Positions 37,098 through 48,485 are shown, numbered from the stretch's first letter. The stretch is DNA of 64,000 nucleotides from Calidithermus chliarophilus DSM 9957 (GCF_000430045.1 NZ_KE387023.1:1269174-1333173); one strand, 5' to 3'. The notes: generated by a model not told the origin, from the letters alone. Numbers and translations are program-made.

Positions 37098-37103
37098 TAA
37101 AAT
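37098..37103 (+). promoter_or_regulatory. -10 box of the hisC-hisB-hisH operon
   Basis: TAAAAT, 7 nt before the GTG at 37111; leaderless. Confidence 0.55.
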
Positions 37104-37110
37104 CGCGTTT

Positions 37111-38169
37111 GTGAATGCCTTCAAGCCGCACCTGCGCGGTCTGCCCAGCTACCCCTACAAGAAGGTCGAGGCGCGTGTCAAGCTCGACCAGAACGAGAGC
37201 CCCCTCGACCTCCCGGCGGCGCTCAAGCAGCGGGCGCTCGAGCGGCTGGCGGCTTTGCCCTGGAACCGCTACCCCGAGCTGCACGCCGAGGACGTGCGGG
37301 CGAGGCTGGCCGAGGCGCTGGGGTGGCCCTTCGAGGGCGTCGTGATGAGCCCGGGGTCCAACCTGCTCATCCAGAGCCTGGTGCAGGCCACCAACTGCGT
37401 GCTGGACACGGCGCCCTCCTTTCCCCACTACGCCTTCTCGGCCAAGATCAACGCGGCGCCCTACCACGCGGTGCGGCTGGGGCGGCGCTTCGAGCTGCCG
37501 CTCGAGGAGCTGCTGGGGGCCATGGAGGGCGAGCCCGGCGTGCTCTTTTTGCCGGTGCCTCACGCGCCCACGGGGGCGCTCTTCGCCCCGGCCGACGTCG
37601 AGGCCCTGGCCCGGCACGCCGCCCAGAGCGGCTGGTTGCTGGTGATCGACGAGGCCTACCACCAGTTCTCGGGCACCGACTACCGCGCGCTGGCCCGGTC
37701 CAACCCCCACGTGGCCCTGCTTCGCACCTTCTCCAAGGCCTGGGGGCTGGGGGGCATCCGCGCCGGGTACCTGCTGGCCTCGCCGGAGGTGGCGGCAGTG
37801 GTGCAGAACCTGGTCCCGCCCTTCGGCCTGCCGGCGCACACCGCTGCCATCCTGCTCGCCGTGCTCGAGCAGCCGGGTTACGCGACGGAGCGGGCCCAGG
37901 CCACCGTGCTCGAGCGCCAGCGCCTCTACCACGCCCTGCTCGAGCACCCCACCTGGAGTGTCTACCCCAGCCACACCAACTTCCTGCTGGTGCGCACCCC
38001 CGACGCGGCGGCCGCCTTCGCCGGGCTGGCGGAGCGCGGGGTGCTGGTGCGGCGGCAGGACCACTACGCCGGGCTCGAGGGCTGCCTGCGGGTGAGCGTG
38101 GGCACGCCCGCCGAGAACGACGCCTTCCTCGGGGCCGCCTTCGCCCTGGACGAGGTGGGGCATGCGTAG
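37111..38169 (+). CDS. hisC: Histidinol-phosphate aminotransferase
   Basis: A 352-residue fold-type I PLP aminotransferase that converts imidazole-acetol phosphate to histidinol phosphate. [11 protein letters not shown] near the N-terminus, [16 protein letters not shown] and [10 protein letters not shown] match HisC. The PLP Lys is K209 in [17 protein letters not shown]. The GTG start is set by the -10 box at the leaderless distance. It overlaps hisB by 8 nt. Confidence 0.93.
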   Translation: MNAFKPHLRGLPSYPYKKVEARVKLDQNESPLDLPAALKQRALERLAALPWNRYPELHAEDVRARLAEALGWPFEGVVMSPGSNLLIQSLVQATNCVLDTAPSFPHYAFSAKINAAPYHAVRLGRRFELPLEELLGAMEGEPGVLFLPVPHAPTGALFAPADVEALARHAAQSGWLLVIDEAYHQFSGTDYRALARSNPHVALLRTFSKAWGLGGIRAGYLLASPEVAAVVQNLVPPFGLPAHTAAILLAVLEQPGYATERAQATVLERQRLYHALLEHPTWSVYPSHTNFLLVRTPDAAAAFAGLAERGVLVRRQDHYAGLEGCLRVSVGTPAENDAFLGAAFALDEVGHA

Positions 38170-38746
38170 CGCGACGGTCGAGCGGGCCACCGCCGAGACC
38201 TGGATCCGGCTCACCCTGGGCCTCGACGGCCCCGTGGAGGGCCAGGTCGCCACGGGGTTGCCCTTCCTCGACCACATGCTCCACGCCTTCCAGCGCCACG
38301 GGCGCTTCCGGCTGGTCGTGGAGGCCAAGGGCGACCTCGAGGTCGAGCCCCACCACCTCGTCGAGGACACCGGCATCGTGCTGGGGCAGGCGCTGAAGCA
38401 GGCCATCGGCGACGGGCGGGGGCTCGAGCGCTACGGCGAGGCCACCGTGCCCATGGACGAGACGCTGGTGCAGGCTGTGCTCGACCTCTCCGGGCGGCCC
38501 CACCTGGCCTTCGCGCCCGAGGAGCTCGCCATCGACGGGGCGCCCGGGGGCGTGACCGCCTACCACCTGCGCGAGTTCCTGCGCGGGCTGTGCAACCACG
38601 CGGGCATGACGCTCCACCTGCGCCTGCTGGCGGGCCGGGAGGCCCACCACGTGCTCGAGGCCGGCTTCAAGGCGCTCGCCCGCGCCCTCCACGCCGCCAC
38701 CCGCCTCACCCGCGACGACCTACCCAGCACCAAGGAAAGCCTGTGA
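38162..38746 (+). CDS. hisB: Imidazoleglycerol-phosphate dehydratase
   Basis: A 194-residue monofunctional HisB catalysing the sixth step of histidine synthesis. The manganese-binding repeats are present: [15 protein letters not shown] with HHLVEDTGI, and the second-half counterparts [10 protein letters not shown] with [12 protein letters not shown]. The C-terminal phosphatase of the enterobacterial enzyme is absent, as usual outside that group. It overlaps hisC by 8 nt and hisH by 4 nt. Confidence 0.96.
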   Translation: MRSATVERATAETWIRLTLGLDGPVEGQVATGLPFLDHMLHAFQRHGRFRLVVEAKGDLEVEPHHLVEDTGIVLGQALKQAIGDGRGLERYGEATVPMDETLVQAVLDLSGRPHLAFAPEELAIDGAPGGVTAYHLREFLRGLCNHAGMTLHLRLLAGREAHHVLEAGFKALARALHAATRLTRDDLPSTKESL

Positions 38747-39339
38747 AGACCCTGCTCATCGACTACGGCTCGGGCAACCTCCGCAGCGCGGCCAAGGCGC
38801 TCGAGGCCACCGGCTACGGCGTGAAGGTCTCCCACGACCCCGCCGACGCCCGCTCCGCCGACCTGCTGGTGCTGCCCGGCCAGGGCCACTTCGGCCAGGT
38901 CATGCGCTCCTTCCAGGCCTCCGGCTTCGAGGGCGCCGTGCGCGAGCACATCGCCGCCGGGAAGCCCTTCCTGGGCATCTGCGTGGGGATGCAGATCCTC
39001 TTCGAGGGCTCCGAAGAAGCCCCCGAGGTGGCCGGGCTGGGCTTAGTCCCCGGCACGCTGGCCCGCTTCACGGCCCCCCGGGTGCCCCAGATGGGCTGGA
39101 ACACCGTGGAGTACAGGGGCGCCTTCGAGGCCCTGTCGGGCCGCTACTTCTACTTCGTACACTCCTACTACGCGCCCGTGCTCGAGGGCAGCGTGGGCGT
39201 CAGCGAGTACGCGGGCACCCGCTTCACCGCCGTGTACGCCCACGGCAACGTGGTGGCCCCGCAGTTCCACCCCGAGAAGAGCGGCGAAAGCGGGCTGAGC
39301 CTGCTGCGGGCCGTTCAGGACTACTTCAAGCGGCTTTGA
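38743..39339 (+). CDS. hisH: Imidazole glycerol phosphate synthase, glutaminase subunit
   Basis: A 198-residue class I glutamine amidotransferase that supplies ammonia to HisF. The nucleophile Cys is in LGICVGMQILF, and the His/Glu pair is in QFHPEKSGESG. DYGSGNLRS opens the protein as in all HisH. The GTG start overlaps the hisB stop. No hisF or hisA follows; a PfkB gene is convergent. Confidence 0.96.
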   Translation: MKTLLIDYGSGNLRSAAKALEATGYGVKVSHDPADARSADLLVLPGQGHFGQVMRSFQASGFEGAVREHIAAGKPFLGICVGMQILFEGSEEAPEVAGLGLVPGTLARFTAPRVPQMGWNTVEYRGAFEALSGRYFYFVHSYYAPVLEGSVGVSEYAGTRFTAVYAHGNVVAPQFHPEKSGESGLSLLRAVQDYFKRL

Positions 39340-39394
39340 AGGCCCGGATCAGGGCCACCGGCGGGCGCAGCGACTCCCAATAGGCCAACTCCGG

Positions 39395-39538
39395 CTCGGG
39401 GTTGGGGAGGGGGTATCCCCCCAGCCCCCCTTGCTAAGGGGGGAACCAGGCGTTTTGCGTTTTGCGTCTTGCGTCTTGCGTTTCGCGTTCGACGTTGGGC
39501 GTTGGGCGTACTACGCACGCCCCGCGCGGCACCTCCGC
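39395..39538. repeat. Composite heptamer repeat, copy 11
   Basis: GGAGGGGGTATCCCCCC and CCCCCCTTGCTAAGGGGGG (39400-39443), then a clear run of nine 7-nt units (GCGTTTT, GCGTTTT, GCGTCTT, GCGTCTT, GCGTTTC, ...) at 39452-39515. Confidence 0.85.
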
Positions 39539-40456
39539 CTACTTCGTCTGCAACAGGTCTTGCTGGGTCACCAGCCGCCCCTGCGCCCCGATGGCCGTCG
39601 CGGCCAGCGCTCCGGCCAGGTTGCCCAAGCGGGCAGCCGTCACCAGGTCCCGGCCCTCCATCACGGCGTGGGCGAAGGCGGCGGTGAAGGCGTCGCCGGC
39701 CCCCGTGGTATCCACGACGTTCTCCACCGGGAAGGGCTCGACGAGCTCCTGCTGCTTGGCGGTGACCACGATGGAGCCCATCGCCCCCACCTTCACCACC
39801 ACGTTCTCGAGGCCGTACCCCTGCAGCGCCCCCACCCCCTCGCTGATGGAGTCGGTCTCGGTGAGGGCCAGCAACTCCTGCTGGTTCATGGTGATGTAGG
39901 GCACGCCGCGCACGTACTCCAGCAGGGTTTTCCCCACCGAGCGTACCGCGCCCGTGCCGAGGTCGACGAAAATGGGCAGCCCGCGCTTGCGCGCGGTGTC
40001 GAGGGCCTTGACGGCGTACTCGCGCTGCGGCCCGCCCACCAGGGCATAGGCCGAGAGCACCAGGGCGTCCACCTGGTCGAGGTGCTTGGCCTTGAACTCG
40101 GCCGCGTCGAGGTAGCGGCTGGCGCCCCCGGCCGAGATCATCGAGCGCTCCCCGCCCGGCACCACCAGGATCAGGATGCTCGAGGTCTGGCGCTCGGGGT
40201 CTTCCTGCAGGTAGCGCAGGTCCACGCCGGTGCGCTCGAGCTCGCTCAAGGCCACGCGGCGGAAGGGGTCTTCGCCCACCCGCCCCGCCAGGAACACCTT
40301 GTGCCCCAGGCTGGCCAACTGCGCCGCCAGGGTACCCCCCGCCCCCCCCGGCTTCATCAGGGCCCGTTGCGCAGGCACCTCCTCGCCGGGTTCCGGAATT
40401 CGTTCAAGAAAGTAGATTAGGTCTACGGAGACGTCTCCCAAAACAAAAAAACGCAT
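39539..40456 (-). CDS. PfkB-family carbohydrate kinase
   Basis: A 305-residue ribokinase-fold sugar kinase. The C-terminal PfkB signature DTTGAGDAFTAAF holds the catalytic Asp and anion hole, and KPGGAGGTLAAQLASLG is the N-terminal sugar-binding block. It phosphorylates a sugar or nucleoside; ribokinase, fructokinase and adenosine kinase are all possible. GGAGG lies 8 nt before the ATG. The gene stands alone between two heptamer arrays. Confidence 0.88.
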   Translation of the reverse strand: MRFFVLGDVSVDLIYFLERIPEPGEEVPAQRALMKPGGAGGTLAAQLASLGHKVFLAGRVGEDPFRRVALSELERTGVDLRYLQEDPERQTSSILILVVPGGERSMISAGGASRYLDAAEFKAKHLDQVDALVLSAYALVGGPQREYAVKALDTARKRGLPIFVDLGTGAVRSVGKTLLEYVRGVPYITMNQQELLALTETDSISEGVGALQGYGLENVVVKVGAMGSIVVTAKQQELVEPFPVENVVDTTGAGDAFTAAFAHAVMEGRDLVTAARLGNLAGALAATAIGAQGRLVTQQDLLQTK

Positions 40457-40579
40457 AACTCCGGCCTCCCTGCGCCTTGGAGTTCCTGGGTAACAAGGTC
40501 ATTGTACCGCAGGAAGCCTTATCGCTTCGTTTCGGAGTATACGTCGGACAGGTTGGGAAATCCATAACAAGGGGTTCGC

Positions 40580-42978
<2,399 letters not shown>

Positions 42979-43065
42979 TGGCTTTCATTTTACTCAAATT
43001 TCCCGTTTGTGCCGCGTCAACCTCCCGTTTACCCCCTTCACACCCGCGGTTTACCCCCGCCGGGC

Positions 43066-43071
43066 TAGGCT
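43066..43071 (+). promoter_or_regulatory. -10 box of a leaderless promoter
   Basis: TAGGCT, 6 nt before the ATG at 43078. Confidence 0.5.
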
Positions 43072-43077
43072 GGCCTC

Positions 43078-43440
43078 ATGAAGCGCTGGTTCGTCTGCCT
43101 CCTCCTGGCGCTGGGCTCGCTGTCGCTGGCCCAGCAGATCACCGTTTACGGCCCCTCGATCACCCTCAGCGCCGAGCTGCGCATCACCTTGGTGCCCAAC
43201 CTCGTCGTCGTGCAGCGCTTCCCCGAGCCCCAGGGCGTGGTGGTGGTCTACCAGACCAGCCGCCTCGAGCCCGTTTTCGGCTACCACGACCGCGACCTGC
43301 GCTCGCGCGGCTGGCAGCGGGTGAAGTACGAGTACAAGAAGGGCAGCTACAAGGCCGAGTACCGCCGGGGCAAGGGCAAGGCGCGGCTCGAGGTCAAGGA
43401 CAAGAAGGGCCGCGTGGAGGTCCGGGTCAAGGAAGGCTAG
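43078..43440 (+). CDS. Small secreted basic protein, 120 aa
   Basis: A signal peptide (MKRWFVCLLLALGSLSLAQ) is followed by a short beta-rich domain (about 20-75) and a very basic C-terminal third with many Lys/Arg (YKKGSYKAEYRRGKGKARLE). A periplasmic or envelope-bound location is expected, possibly binding acidic polymers. No family recognised. Confidence 0.65.
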   Translation: MKRWFVCLLLALGSLSLAQQITVYGPSITLSAELRITLVPNLVVVQRFPEPQGVVVVYQTSRLEPVFGYHDRDLRSRGWQRVKYEYKKGSYKAEYRRGKGKARLEVKDKKGRVEVRVKEG

Positions 43441-43466
43441 ACAGCCCCCGCCGCCCCCGCTAAGAT
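43438..43466 (+). promoter_or_regulatory. Promoter of tRNA-Ala
   Basis: TAGACA (43438-43443, overlapping the stop of the previous gene), 17-nt spacer, TAAGAT (43461-43466). Confidence 0.65.
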
Positions 43467-43481
43467 AGTGAGCGCGGGCGA

Positions 43482-43557
<76 letters not shown>

Positions 43558-43561
43558 GACC

Positions 43562-43597
43562 AGGGCGGGATCCCTCGAGGGATCCCGCCCTCCGTTT
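43562..43597 (+). terminator. Terminator of tRNA-Ala
   Basis: A perfect 15+15-bp palindrome at 43562-43591 followed by CCGTTTT. Confidence 0.8.
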
Positions 43598-43671
43598 TCC
43601 CCTTCAGTGGCAGAAGCCCGCGGGGGCCTACCCGGCCCTACAAGACAAAACCCCTTAGCCAGCCGTGCCCA

Positions 43672-43712
43672 ACGCAGCTATCGACTATCGGCTATCGGCT
43701 ATCGACTTCACT
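43672..43712. repeat. Short heptamer array, copy 13
   Basis: Five CTATCGA/CTATCGG units next to the stop of the DUF59 gene. Confidence 0.7.
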
Positions 43713-44014
43713 CACCCCCAGCCCAGCGCCTTACGCGCCTCCGGCGAGAGGCGCGCCGGGGTCCAGGGCGGGGTCCAGACCAGCTCGACGGTCACGTTCT
43801 CGACGCCGGGGAGCCCCGTGAGCGCCCGGCGCACGGCCTCCTGCATGGACTCGTGCAGGGGGCAGCCGGGGGTGGTGAGGGTCATGCGCACGTGGGCGGC
43901 AGGGGGTTTGACCTGGATCTCGTAGATCAGGCCGAGGTTGACCACGTCGAGGCCGAGCTCGGGGTCGTAGACCTGGGTGAGCAGGCGGCGGGCTTGTTCT
44001 TCCAAGGGGTTCAT
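43712..44014 (-). CDS. DUF59/MIP18-family metal-sulfur cluster assembly factor
   Basis: A 100-residue single-domain protein of the SufT/PaaD-like family: [19 protein letters not shown] and [13 protein letters not shown], with the conserved Asp-Pro-Glu and the Cys thought to act in Fe-S delivery. The extended [11 protein letters not shown] ending is typical of PaaD/SufT-like members. It overlaps the upstream membrane protein gene by 4 nt, so an iron-sulfur or metal-insertion role for that operon is plausible. Confidence 0.88.
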   Translation of the reverse strand: MNPLEEQARRLLTQVYDPELGLDVVNLGLIYEIQVKPPAAHVRMTLTTPGCPLHESMQEAVRRALTGLPGVENVTVELVWTPPWTPARLSPEARKALGWG

Positions 44015-45180
44015 GAGCGGAGCACCTCCTCAAGGGCGTACGCGCATAGCAGGCCCCCGGCCGCGCACACCCACAGGGCGGGCGGCCAGAAGGGCGTCAG
44101 CAGCGCGCCCAGCCCGAGCAGCAGCCCGGCGGCGTCGGCGGCGCGCTCGGGCAGCATGTCTTTGAGGGCGGGGACGGGCTCGAGGCCCACCCGGGGCGCG
44201 TAGCGCTGGGTCCAGACCAGGAAGGGCACGATCTTGTAGAGCATGCCGCTCACCACCAGCCCCAAGAAGCCCAGGCCGAACCACAGCCCGGCCCGCAGGG
44301 GCTCCCCGGCGAGCAGGGCCCCCAGGGAAAGCGGCAGGAAGGCCAGCCCGGCCAGGTAGTGCCGCACTCCCACGTCCAGCGCCCGCTTGACCCGCTGGCG
44401 CAGGATGCGCCAGGTGTCGTAGAAGGCCAGCACGAGGCCCAGCGCCAGCAGGCCCAGGCCCATCGGCTGCCCCAGGGCCAGCCCCAGCAGGCCCAGGTTG
44501 AGCACCCACAGCAACAGCCCCAGCACGCCCTCGTCGGTGCCGTGGCTGAGGGTGAACATCGAGACGAGCTTGTGCCCGACGCCCAGGATGGAGAGCAGGA
44601 ACACACCCACCAGCCCGGCCAGCACGTGCCAGGCCATGCGCTCGGGGTCGTAGAAGCCGTAGCGCAGGGTGAGGGCTTGCAGCATCCCCAGCAGGGGGGT
44701 GAGGGCCAGGTAGAAACTCACCCAGGCCAGCGCGGTGGCGACGGGGCTCCACCTCGAGGCCCGCCGGAAGGCCAGCGCCAGGTGCCCGGCGAAGAGCAGC
44801 AACCCCAGCAGGACCAGGCCGCCGCCCAGCGCGACCCAGCGGGGGTCGGCCTGGAGGAAGCCCAGGGTTTGCAGGGGCAGCCCCGCCCCCCACAGCGCGA
44901 GGGTGGGGTAGCCCAGGGCGGGGCGGGGGAGGGGGGACTCGAGCACCACCGGCACCAGCGGGTGCAGCGCGCCCACCAGCACCCCCACGCCGAAGCCCAG
45001 GAACAGCAGGTGGCTCGAGGCCAGCAGCACCGGGTGGCGGACGGCCTGCAGGGCTTCGGGGTGGATCGCCAGCAGCAGCAGGCCCCACAGCAGGAAGGCC
45101 GTCCCCGCCGCGAAGAAGCCCAGCGGCAGGCTGAGCGGCACCGCGGGGGTGGGGGTGAGGCTGGGGGCCCGGCCGGTCAT
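44011..45180 (-). CDS. Polytopic membrane protein with conserved intramembrane His (NnrS/heme-copper-like)
   Basis: A 389-residue protein with about eleven to twelve hydrophobic segments. His residues lie in or near membrane segments ([40 protein letters not shown]), a pattern seen in NnrS and heme-copper oxidase-like proteins. I cannot place it firmly. The ATG at 45180 follows TAAGGT (45188-45193) by 7 nt, and a Fnr-type box is centred 41.5 bp upstream of that start. With NirK and Rrf2 next to it, a role in nitrogen-oxide metabolism is likely. Confidence 0.65.
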   Translation of the reverse strand: MTGRAPSLTPTPAVPLSLPLGFFAAGTAFLLWGLLLLAIHPEALQAVRHPVLLASSHLLFLGFGVGVLVGALHPLVPVVLESPLPRPALGYPTLALWGAGLPLQTLGFLQADPRWVALGGGLVLLGLLLFAGHLALAFRRASRWSPVATALAWVSFYLALTPLLGMLQALTLRYGFYDPERMAWHVLAGLVGVFLLSILGVGHKLVSMFTLSHGTDEGVLGLLLWVLNLGLLGLALGQPMGLGLLALGLVLAFYDTWRILRQRVKRALDVGVRHYLAGLAFLPLSLGALLAGEPLRAGLWFGLGFLGLVVSGMLYKIVPFLVWTQRYAPRVGLEPVPALKDMLPERAADAAGLLLGLGALLTPFWPPALWVCAAGGLLCAYALEEVLRS

Positions 45181-45187
45181 CGCTTCC

Positions 45188-45229
45188 ACCTTAGTTCTGC
45201 GGGGGCCGAGGGGCCATGACCCACGTCAA
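45188..45229 (-). promoter_or_regulatory. Fnr/Dnr-type box and leaderless promoter of the membrane-protein/DUF59 operon
   Basis: ATGAC-CCAC-GTCAA at 45216-45229 is the TTGAY-N4-RTCAA pattern of Fnr/Dnr proteins. Its centre (45222.5) is -41.5 from a start at 45181 set by TAAGGT (45188-45193): the class II activator position. The box overlaps the stop codon of the Rrf2 gene. Confidence 0.65.
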
Positions 45230-45636
45230 GCCATCATCTGGTCGAGGGTGTAGCTGCCGAGCACCTCGCGCACCTTGCGGCTGCTCTCGTTCCACACCGG
45301 CTTGAGGTAGCAGAAGCCCCGCCGCTGCTCGGTGGCGCAGCGGGGCTTGGTCTGGCAGGTGTCCATCACCACCGGCCCGGACAGCGCCTCGATGACGCTG
45401 AGCAGCGAGATGCTCTTGGGGTCGGCCTTGAGCCACACGCCCCCCCCGCGCCCGGGGCGGTTCTCGATCAGCCCGGCCTTGGCGAGCTTGGCGAGCACCT
45501 TCGCCAAGAAGGCGGGCGGGGCTTGCAGCCGCTGGGCGATCTCGGCGGCGGGGATTCCGGGGCTCTCGGCGGCGCTCATCAGGGCGTGCACGCCGTAGCT
45601 TTCTTCGCGTTTTAACAGGGTGCGTAAGGCTCTCAT
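45226..45636 (-). CDS. Rrf2-family transcriptional regulator (NsrR/IscR-like)
   Basis: A 136-residue winged-helix regulator. IPAAEIAQRLQAPPAFLAKV is the recognition helix region and NRPGRGGGVWLKADP the wing. Three Cys (DTCQTKPRCATEQ, then RGFC) match the [2Fe-2S] ligands of NsrR/IscR, so NO or iron-sulfur status may be sensed. AAGGAGGG precedes the ATG. It is divergent from nirK with a palindrome between them, which suggests it represses nirK. Confidence 0.88.
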   Translation of the reverse strand: MRALRTLLKREESYGVHALMSAAESPGIPAAEIAQRLQAPPAFLAKVLAKLAKAGLIENRPGRGGGVWLKADPKSISLLSVIEALSGPVVMDTCQTKPRCATEQRRGFCYLKPVWNESSRKVREVLGSYTLDQMMA

Positions 45637-45668
45637 GGGCCCTCCTTACCTAATTTGCTCGAGCCCTT

Positions 45669-45686
45669 TTGGGACATTATTCCCAA
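45669..45686. promoter_or_regulatory. Palindromic operator between rrf2-like gene and nirK
   Basis: TTGGGA-CATTAT-TCCCAA is a perfect 6-6-6 inverted repeat, about 33 bp from the regulator start. A possible nirK -10 (TAATCT, 45712-45717) follows. It is unlike the Fnr-type boxes nearby, so a separate regulator, probably the Rrf2 protein, is expected. Confidence 0.6.
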
Positions 45687-45762
45687 GCCATCTGTCCCGA
45701 CGCTCGTGGGCTAATCTTATCTCAGACAAAAAGGTCCGAGTTTAGGGCCGAAAGGAAATAAG

Positions 45763-46905
45763 ATGATCGAGACGAAAAAAACCCAACGCAACGCCGCCCC
45801 CCTCATCCTCATGCTCATCCTCGGGGCGCTGGCCTCGGCGGCGGTCCTGCTCACGGTCCAGATCATGGCCGGCAAGGGCGGCAACGCGGCGCAGGCCCCG
45901 GCGCCCGCCCAGGCCCAAACCACCGCCCCGGCGGCCGCGGCCCCCGTCGCCCTCGAGCCCGTCCCTGCCAACCTGCCCAAGATCGCCTACGACCCCACCG
46001 ACATCCCCGCCCCCATCGGCAAGCGCGCGCCGCAACTGGTCAAGGTCAACATCGAGGCGCTCGAGGTCGAGGCCGAGCTGGCCCCCGGCGTGAGCTACAC
46101 CTACTACACCTTCGGCGGCAAGGTGCCCGGCCCCTTCGTCCGCGTCCGGGTGGGCGACACGGTCGAGGTGACCTTCACCAACAACGCCAAGAACAGCATG
46201 TACCACTCCGTCGACTTCCACTCGGCCACCGGCCCCGGCGGCGGCGGCGCGGTGACGCAGGCGGCCCCCGGCGAGACCAAGGTCTTCAGCTTCAAGGCCC
46301 TCAACCCCGGCCTCTTCGTCTACCACTGCGCCACCCCCCTGGCCGCCCACCACATCACCAACGGGCAGTACGGCCTGATGCTCGTCGAGCCCGAGGGCGG
46401 GCTGCCCAAGGTGGACCGCGAGTTCTACGTGATGCAGGGCGAGATGTACACCGCCGCCCCCTACAACACCCCCGGCCGCCAGAGCCTCGACATGCAGAAG
46501 CTCCTCGACGAGCGCCCCGAGTACCACGTCTTCAACGGCTCCACCACCGCCCTCACCGAGGACTACCCCCTGAAGGCCAAGGTGGGCGAGAAGGTCCGGC
46601 TCTTCTTCGGCGTCGGCGGCCCCAACGTGATCTCCACCTTCCACGTCATCGGCGAGGTCTTCGACACCGTCTACGACCAGGCCTCCCTCAGCAGCCCCCT
46701 CACCGACACCCAGAGCGCCATCACCGGCCCCGGCAGCGCCTCCATCGTCGAGATGAAGCTCGACTACCCCGGCAAGTACATGCTCGTCGACCACGCCCTC
46801 TCCCGCGCGGCCCGCGGCCTGGTGGGGCACCTGATGGTCGAGGGCAAGGAAGACCCCAGCGTCTTCCACACCCAGACCCCCGTGACCAACTCCGGCGGCC
46901 ACTAG
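45763..46905 (+). CDS. nirK: Copper-containing nitrite reductase
   Basis: A 380-residue two-cupredoxin-domain NirK that reduces nitrite to NO. An N-terminal hydrophobic segment (13-35) and an Ala/Pro-rich linker suggest membrane anchoring or export. Ligands by alignment: type 1 Cu His148, Cys189 and His197; type 2 Cu His153, His188 and His294 (STFHVIGE). The position of the type 1 axial Met in HIANGMYG-type enzymes is Gln here (HITNGQYGLM, Gln202). AAAGGAAAT precedes the ATG. No nor genes follow directly. Confidence 0.92.
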   Translation: MIETKKTQRNAAPLILMLILGALASAAVLLTVQIMAGKGGNAAQAPAPAQAQTTAPAAAAPVALEPVPANLPKIAYDPTDIPAPIGKRAPQLVKVNIEALEVEAELAPGVSYTYYTFGGKVPGPFVRVRVGDTVEVTFTNNAKNSMYHSVDFHSATGPGGGGAVTQAAPGETKVFSFKALNPGLFVYHCATPLAAHHITNGQYGLMLVEPEGGLPKVDREFYVMQGEMYTAAPYNTPGRQSLDMQKLLDERPEYHVFNGSTTALTEDYPLKAKVGEKVRLFFGVGGPNVISTFHVIGEVFDTVYDQASLSSPLTDTQSAITGPGSASIVEMKLDYPGKYMLVDHALSRAARGLVGHLMVEGKEDPSVFHTQTPVTNSGGH

Positions 46906-46923
46906 AGGCGCCGATAGCTGCGG

Positions 46924-46957
46924 GCGGGTGCGGCGATTCGCCGCACCCGCCGCTTTT
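46924..46957 (+). terminator. Terminator of nirK
   Basis: A perfect 12-bp stem (46924-46935 with 46939-46950) with a 3-nt loop, then CGCTTTTG. Confidence 0.75.
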
Positions 46958-46983
46958 GCTCCATGCCCCCTTGACAAGGGGGC

Positions 46984-47021
46984 TATTTATGATGACCATA
47001 ATATTATGGTCATCATAAATA
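46984..47021. promoter_or_regulatory. 38-bp perfect palindrome upstream of lpdA (candidate operator)
   Basis: Each 19-nt arm is the exact complement of the other (arm begins TATTTATGATGACCATAAT). It is AT-rich in a GC-rich setting, abuts the ribosome site AAGGAGG (47021-47027) and follows a second small palindrome CCCCCTT-GAC-AAGGGGG (46966-46982) that contains TTGACA. The TetR gene at the end of the operon is the most likely ligand. Confidence 0.7.
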
Positions 47022-47031
47022 AGGAGGCGGC

Positions 47032-48462
47032 ATGGCGCTCGAGCTTTATGACGCGATCGTGATCGGCGGGGGGCCGGGCGGGTACGTCGCGGCGATCCGG
47101 CTGGGGCAACTGGGCCTGAAAACCCTGGTGGTGGAGAAGGAGGCCATGGGCGGGGTCTGCCTCAACTGGGGCTGCGTGCCCTCCAAGGCCCTGATCTCGG
47201 CGGCCGGGCTGGCCCACAAGGCCCGCCACGCCCAGGCGATGGGGGTTCAGGCGGGCGAGGTGCGCGTAGACGTGCCGCAGATGCAGGCCTGGAAGGACGG
47301 GATCGTGCAGCGCATGACCGGCAACGTCGCCAGCCTGGTCAAGAGCAACGGCGGGGAGATCGCCTACGGCACCGCCCGGCTGACCGGCGCCAGCACCGTC
47401 GAGGTGCTCACGCCCGAGGGGGCCCGGCGCGGCTTCACGGCCCGCAAGGGGGTCGTGGTGGCGACGGGGGCCCGCATGGTGCGGGTGCCGGGCCTCGAGC
47501 CCGACGGCGAGGTGGTGATCACCGCCCGCGAGGCGATCAGCCTCCAGAGCGTGCCCGAAACGCTGCTGGTGGTGGGGGGCGGGGTGATCGGCCTCGAGCT
47601 GGGCTCGGTCTACCAGAAGCTCGGCAGCCGGCTGGTCGTCGTGGAGATGGCCGAGCAACTCCTGCCCAGCCTCGACCCCGACGTGGTGCGGGTGGTGGCG
47701 CGGCGGCTCGAGGCCGCCGGGGCCGAGCTGCTCACCCAGTCCAGGGTCGTCGCGCTGGAGAAGCGTTCGGGGAAGGCGGTGGTCACGCTCGAGCAGCAGG
47801 GCCAGCGCCGCACCCTGGAAGCCGACAAGGTGCTCGTGGCGGTGGGCTTCGCCCCCAACTCGCAGGGGATCGGGCTCGAGGAACTGGGCGTCGCCCTCGA
47901 CGCGCGGGGCCACGTCCTCACCGACGAGCGCGGCGAGACCACCGTGCGGGGGGTCTACGCCATCGGCGACGTGGCCGGGGCGCCCTACCTGGCCCACAAG
48001 GCCTCCAAGGAGGGCGAGGTGGTGGCCGAGGTGATCGCCGGGCACCATGCCGCCAAGGACTGGCACTACATGCCCGCCGCGGTCTTCAGCGACCCCGAGA
48101 TCGCCACCGTGGGCCTCAGCGAGCGCGAGGCCAGGGAGCAGGGGCTCGAGGTGCGCGTGGGCAAGTTCCCCTTCAGCGCCTCGGGCCGCGCGCAGGCCCT
48201 GGCCGAGACCGACGGCTTCGTCAAGGTGATCGCCGACGCCCGCACCGACCGGGTGCTCGGCGTGAGCCTGGTGGGCCCGGAGGCCAGCGAACTGCTGGGG
48301 GAGGTCACCGCCGCGATGGAGATGCACGCCTCCGCCGAGGACCTCAGCCTCATCGTCCACGCCCACCCCACCCTCGCCGAGGCGGTGATGGAGGCGGCCA
48401 AGCACGCCCGGGGCGAGGCCATCCACATCCTCAACCGCCGCCCGGCCCGCCCGGTGGCCTGA
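47032..48462 (+). CDS. lpdA: Dihydrolipoyl dehydrogenase (orphan copy)
   Basis: A 476-residue flavoprotein disulfide reductase. It has the FAD loop VIGGGPGGYVAAIR, the redox-active disulfide GGVCLNWGCVPSKAL, the NAD loop LVVGGGVIGLELGS, and the His-Glu pair near the C-terminus (HAHPTLAEAV). It reoxidises protein-bound dihydrolipoamide of 2-oxo acid dehydrogenases. No E1/E2 genes are near, so it serves enzymes encoded elsewhere or another disulfide substrate. A 38-bp palindrome lies before it, and a hydrolase and TetR gene follow on the same strand. Confidence 0.93.
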   Translation: MALELYDAIVIGGGPGGYVAAIRLGQLGLKTLVVEKEAMGGVCLNWGCVPSKALISAAGLAHKARHAQAMGVQAGEVRVDVPQMQAWKDGIVQRMTGNVASLVKSNGGEIAYGTARLTGASTVEVLTPEGARRGFTARKGVVVATGARMVRVPGLEPDGEVVITAREAISLQSVPETLLVVGGGVIGLELGSVYQKLGSRLVVVEMAEQLLPSLDPDVVRVVARRLEAAGAELLTQSRVVALEKRSGKAVVTLEQQGQRRTLEADKVLVAVGFAPNSQGIGLEELGVALDARGHVLTDERGETTVRGVYAIGDVAGAPYLAHKASKEGEVVAEVIAGHHAAKDWHYMPAAVFSDPEIATVGLSEREAREQGLEVRVGKFPFSASGRAQALAETDGFVKVIADARTDRVLGVSLVGPEASELLGEVTAAMEMHASAEDLSLIVHAHPTLAEAVMEAAKHARGEAIHILNRRPARPVA

Positions 48463-48485
48463 ACGACCTGAACCAGGAGGTTCGT

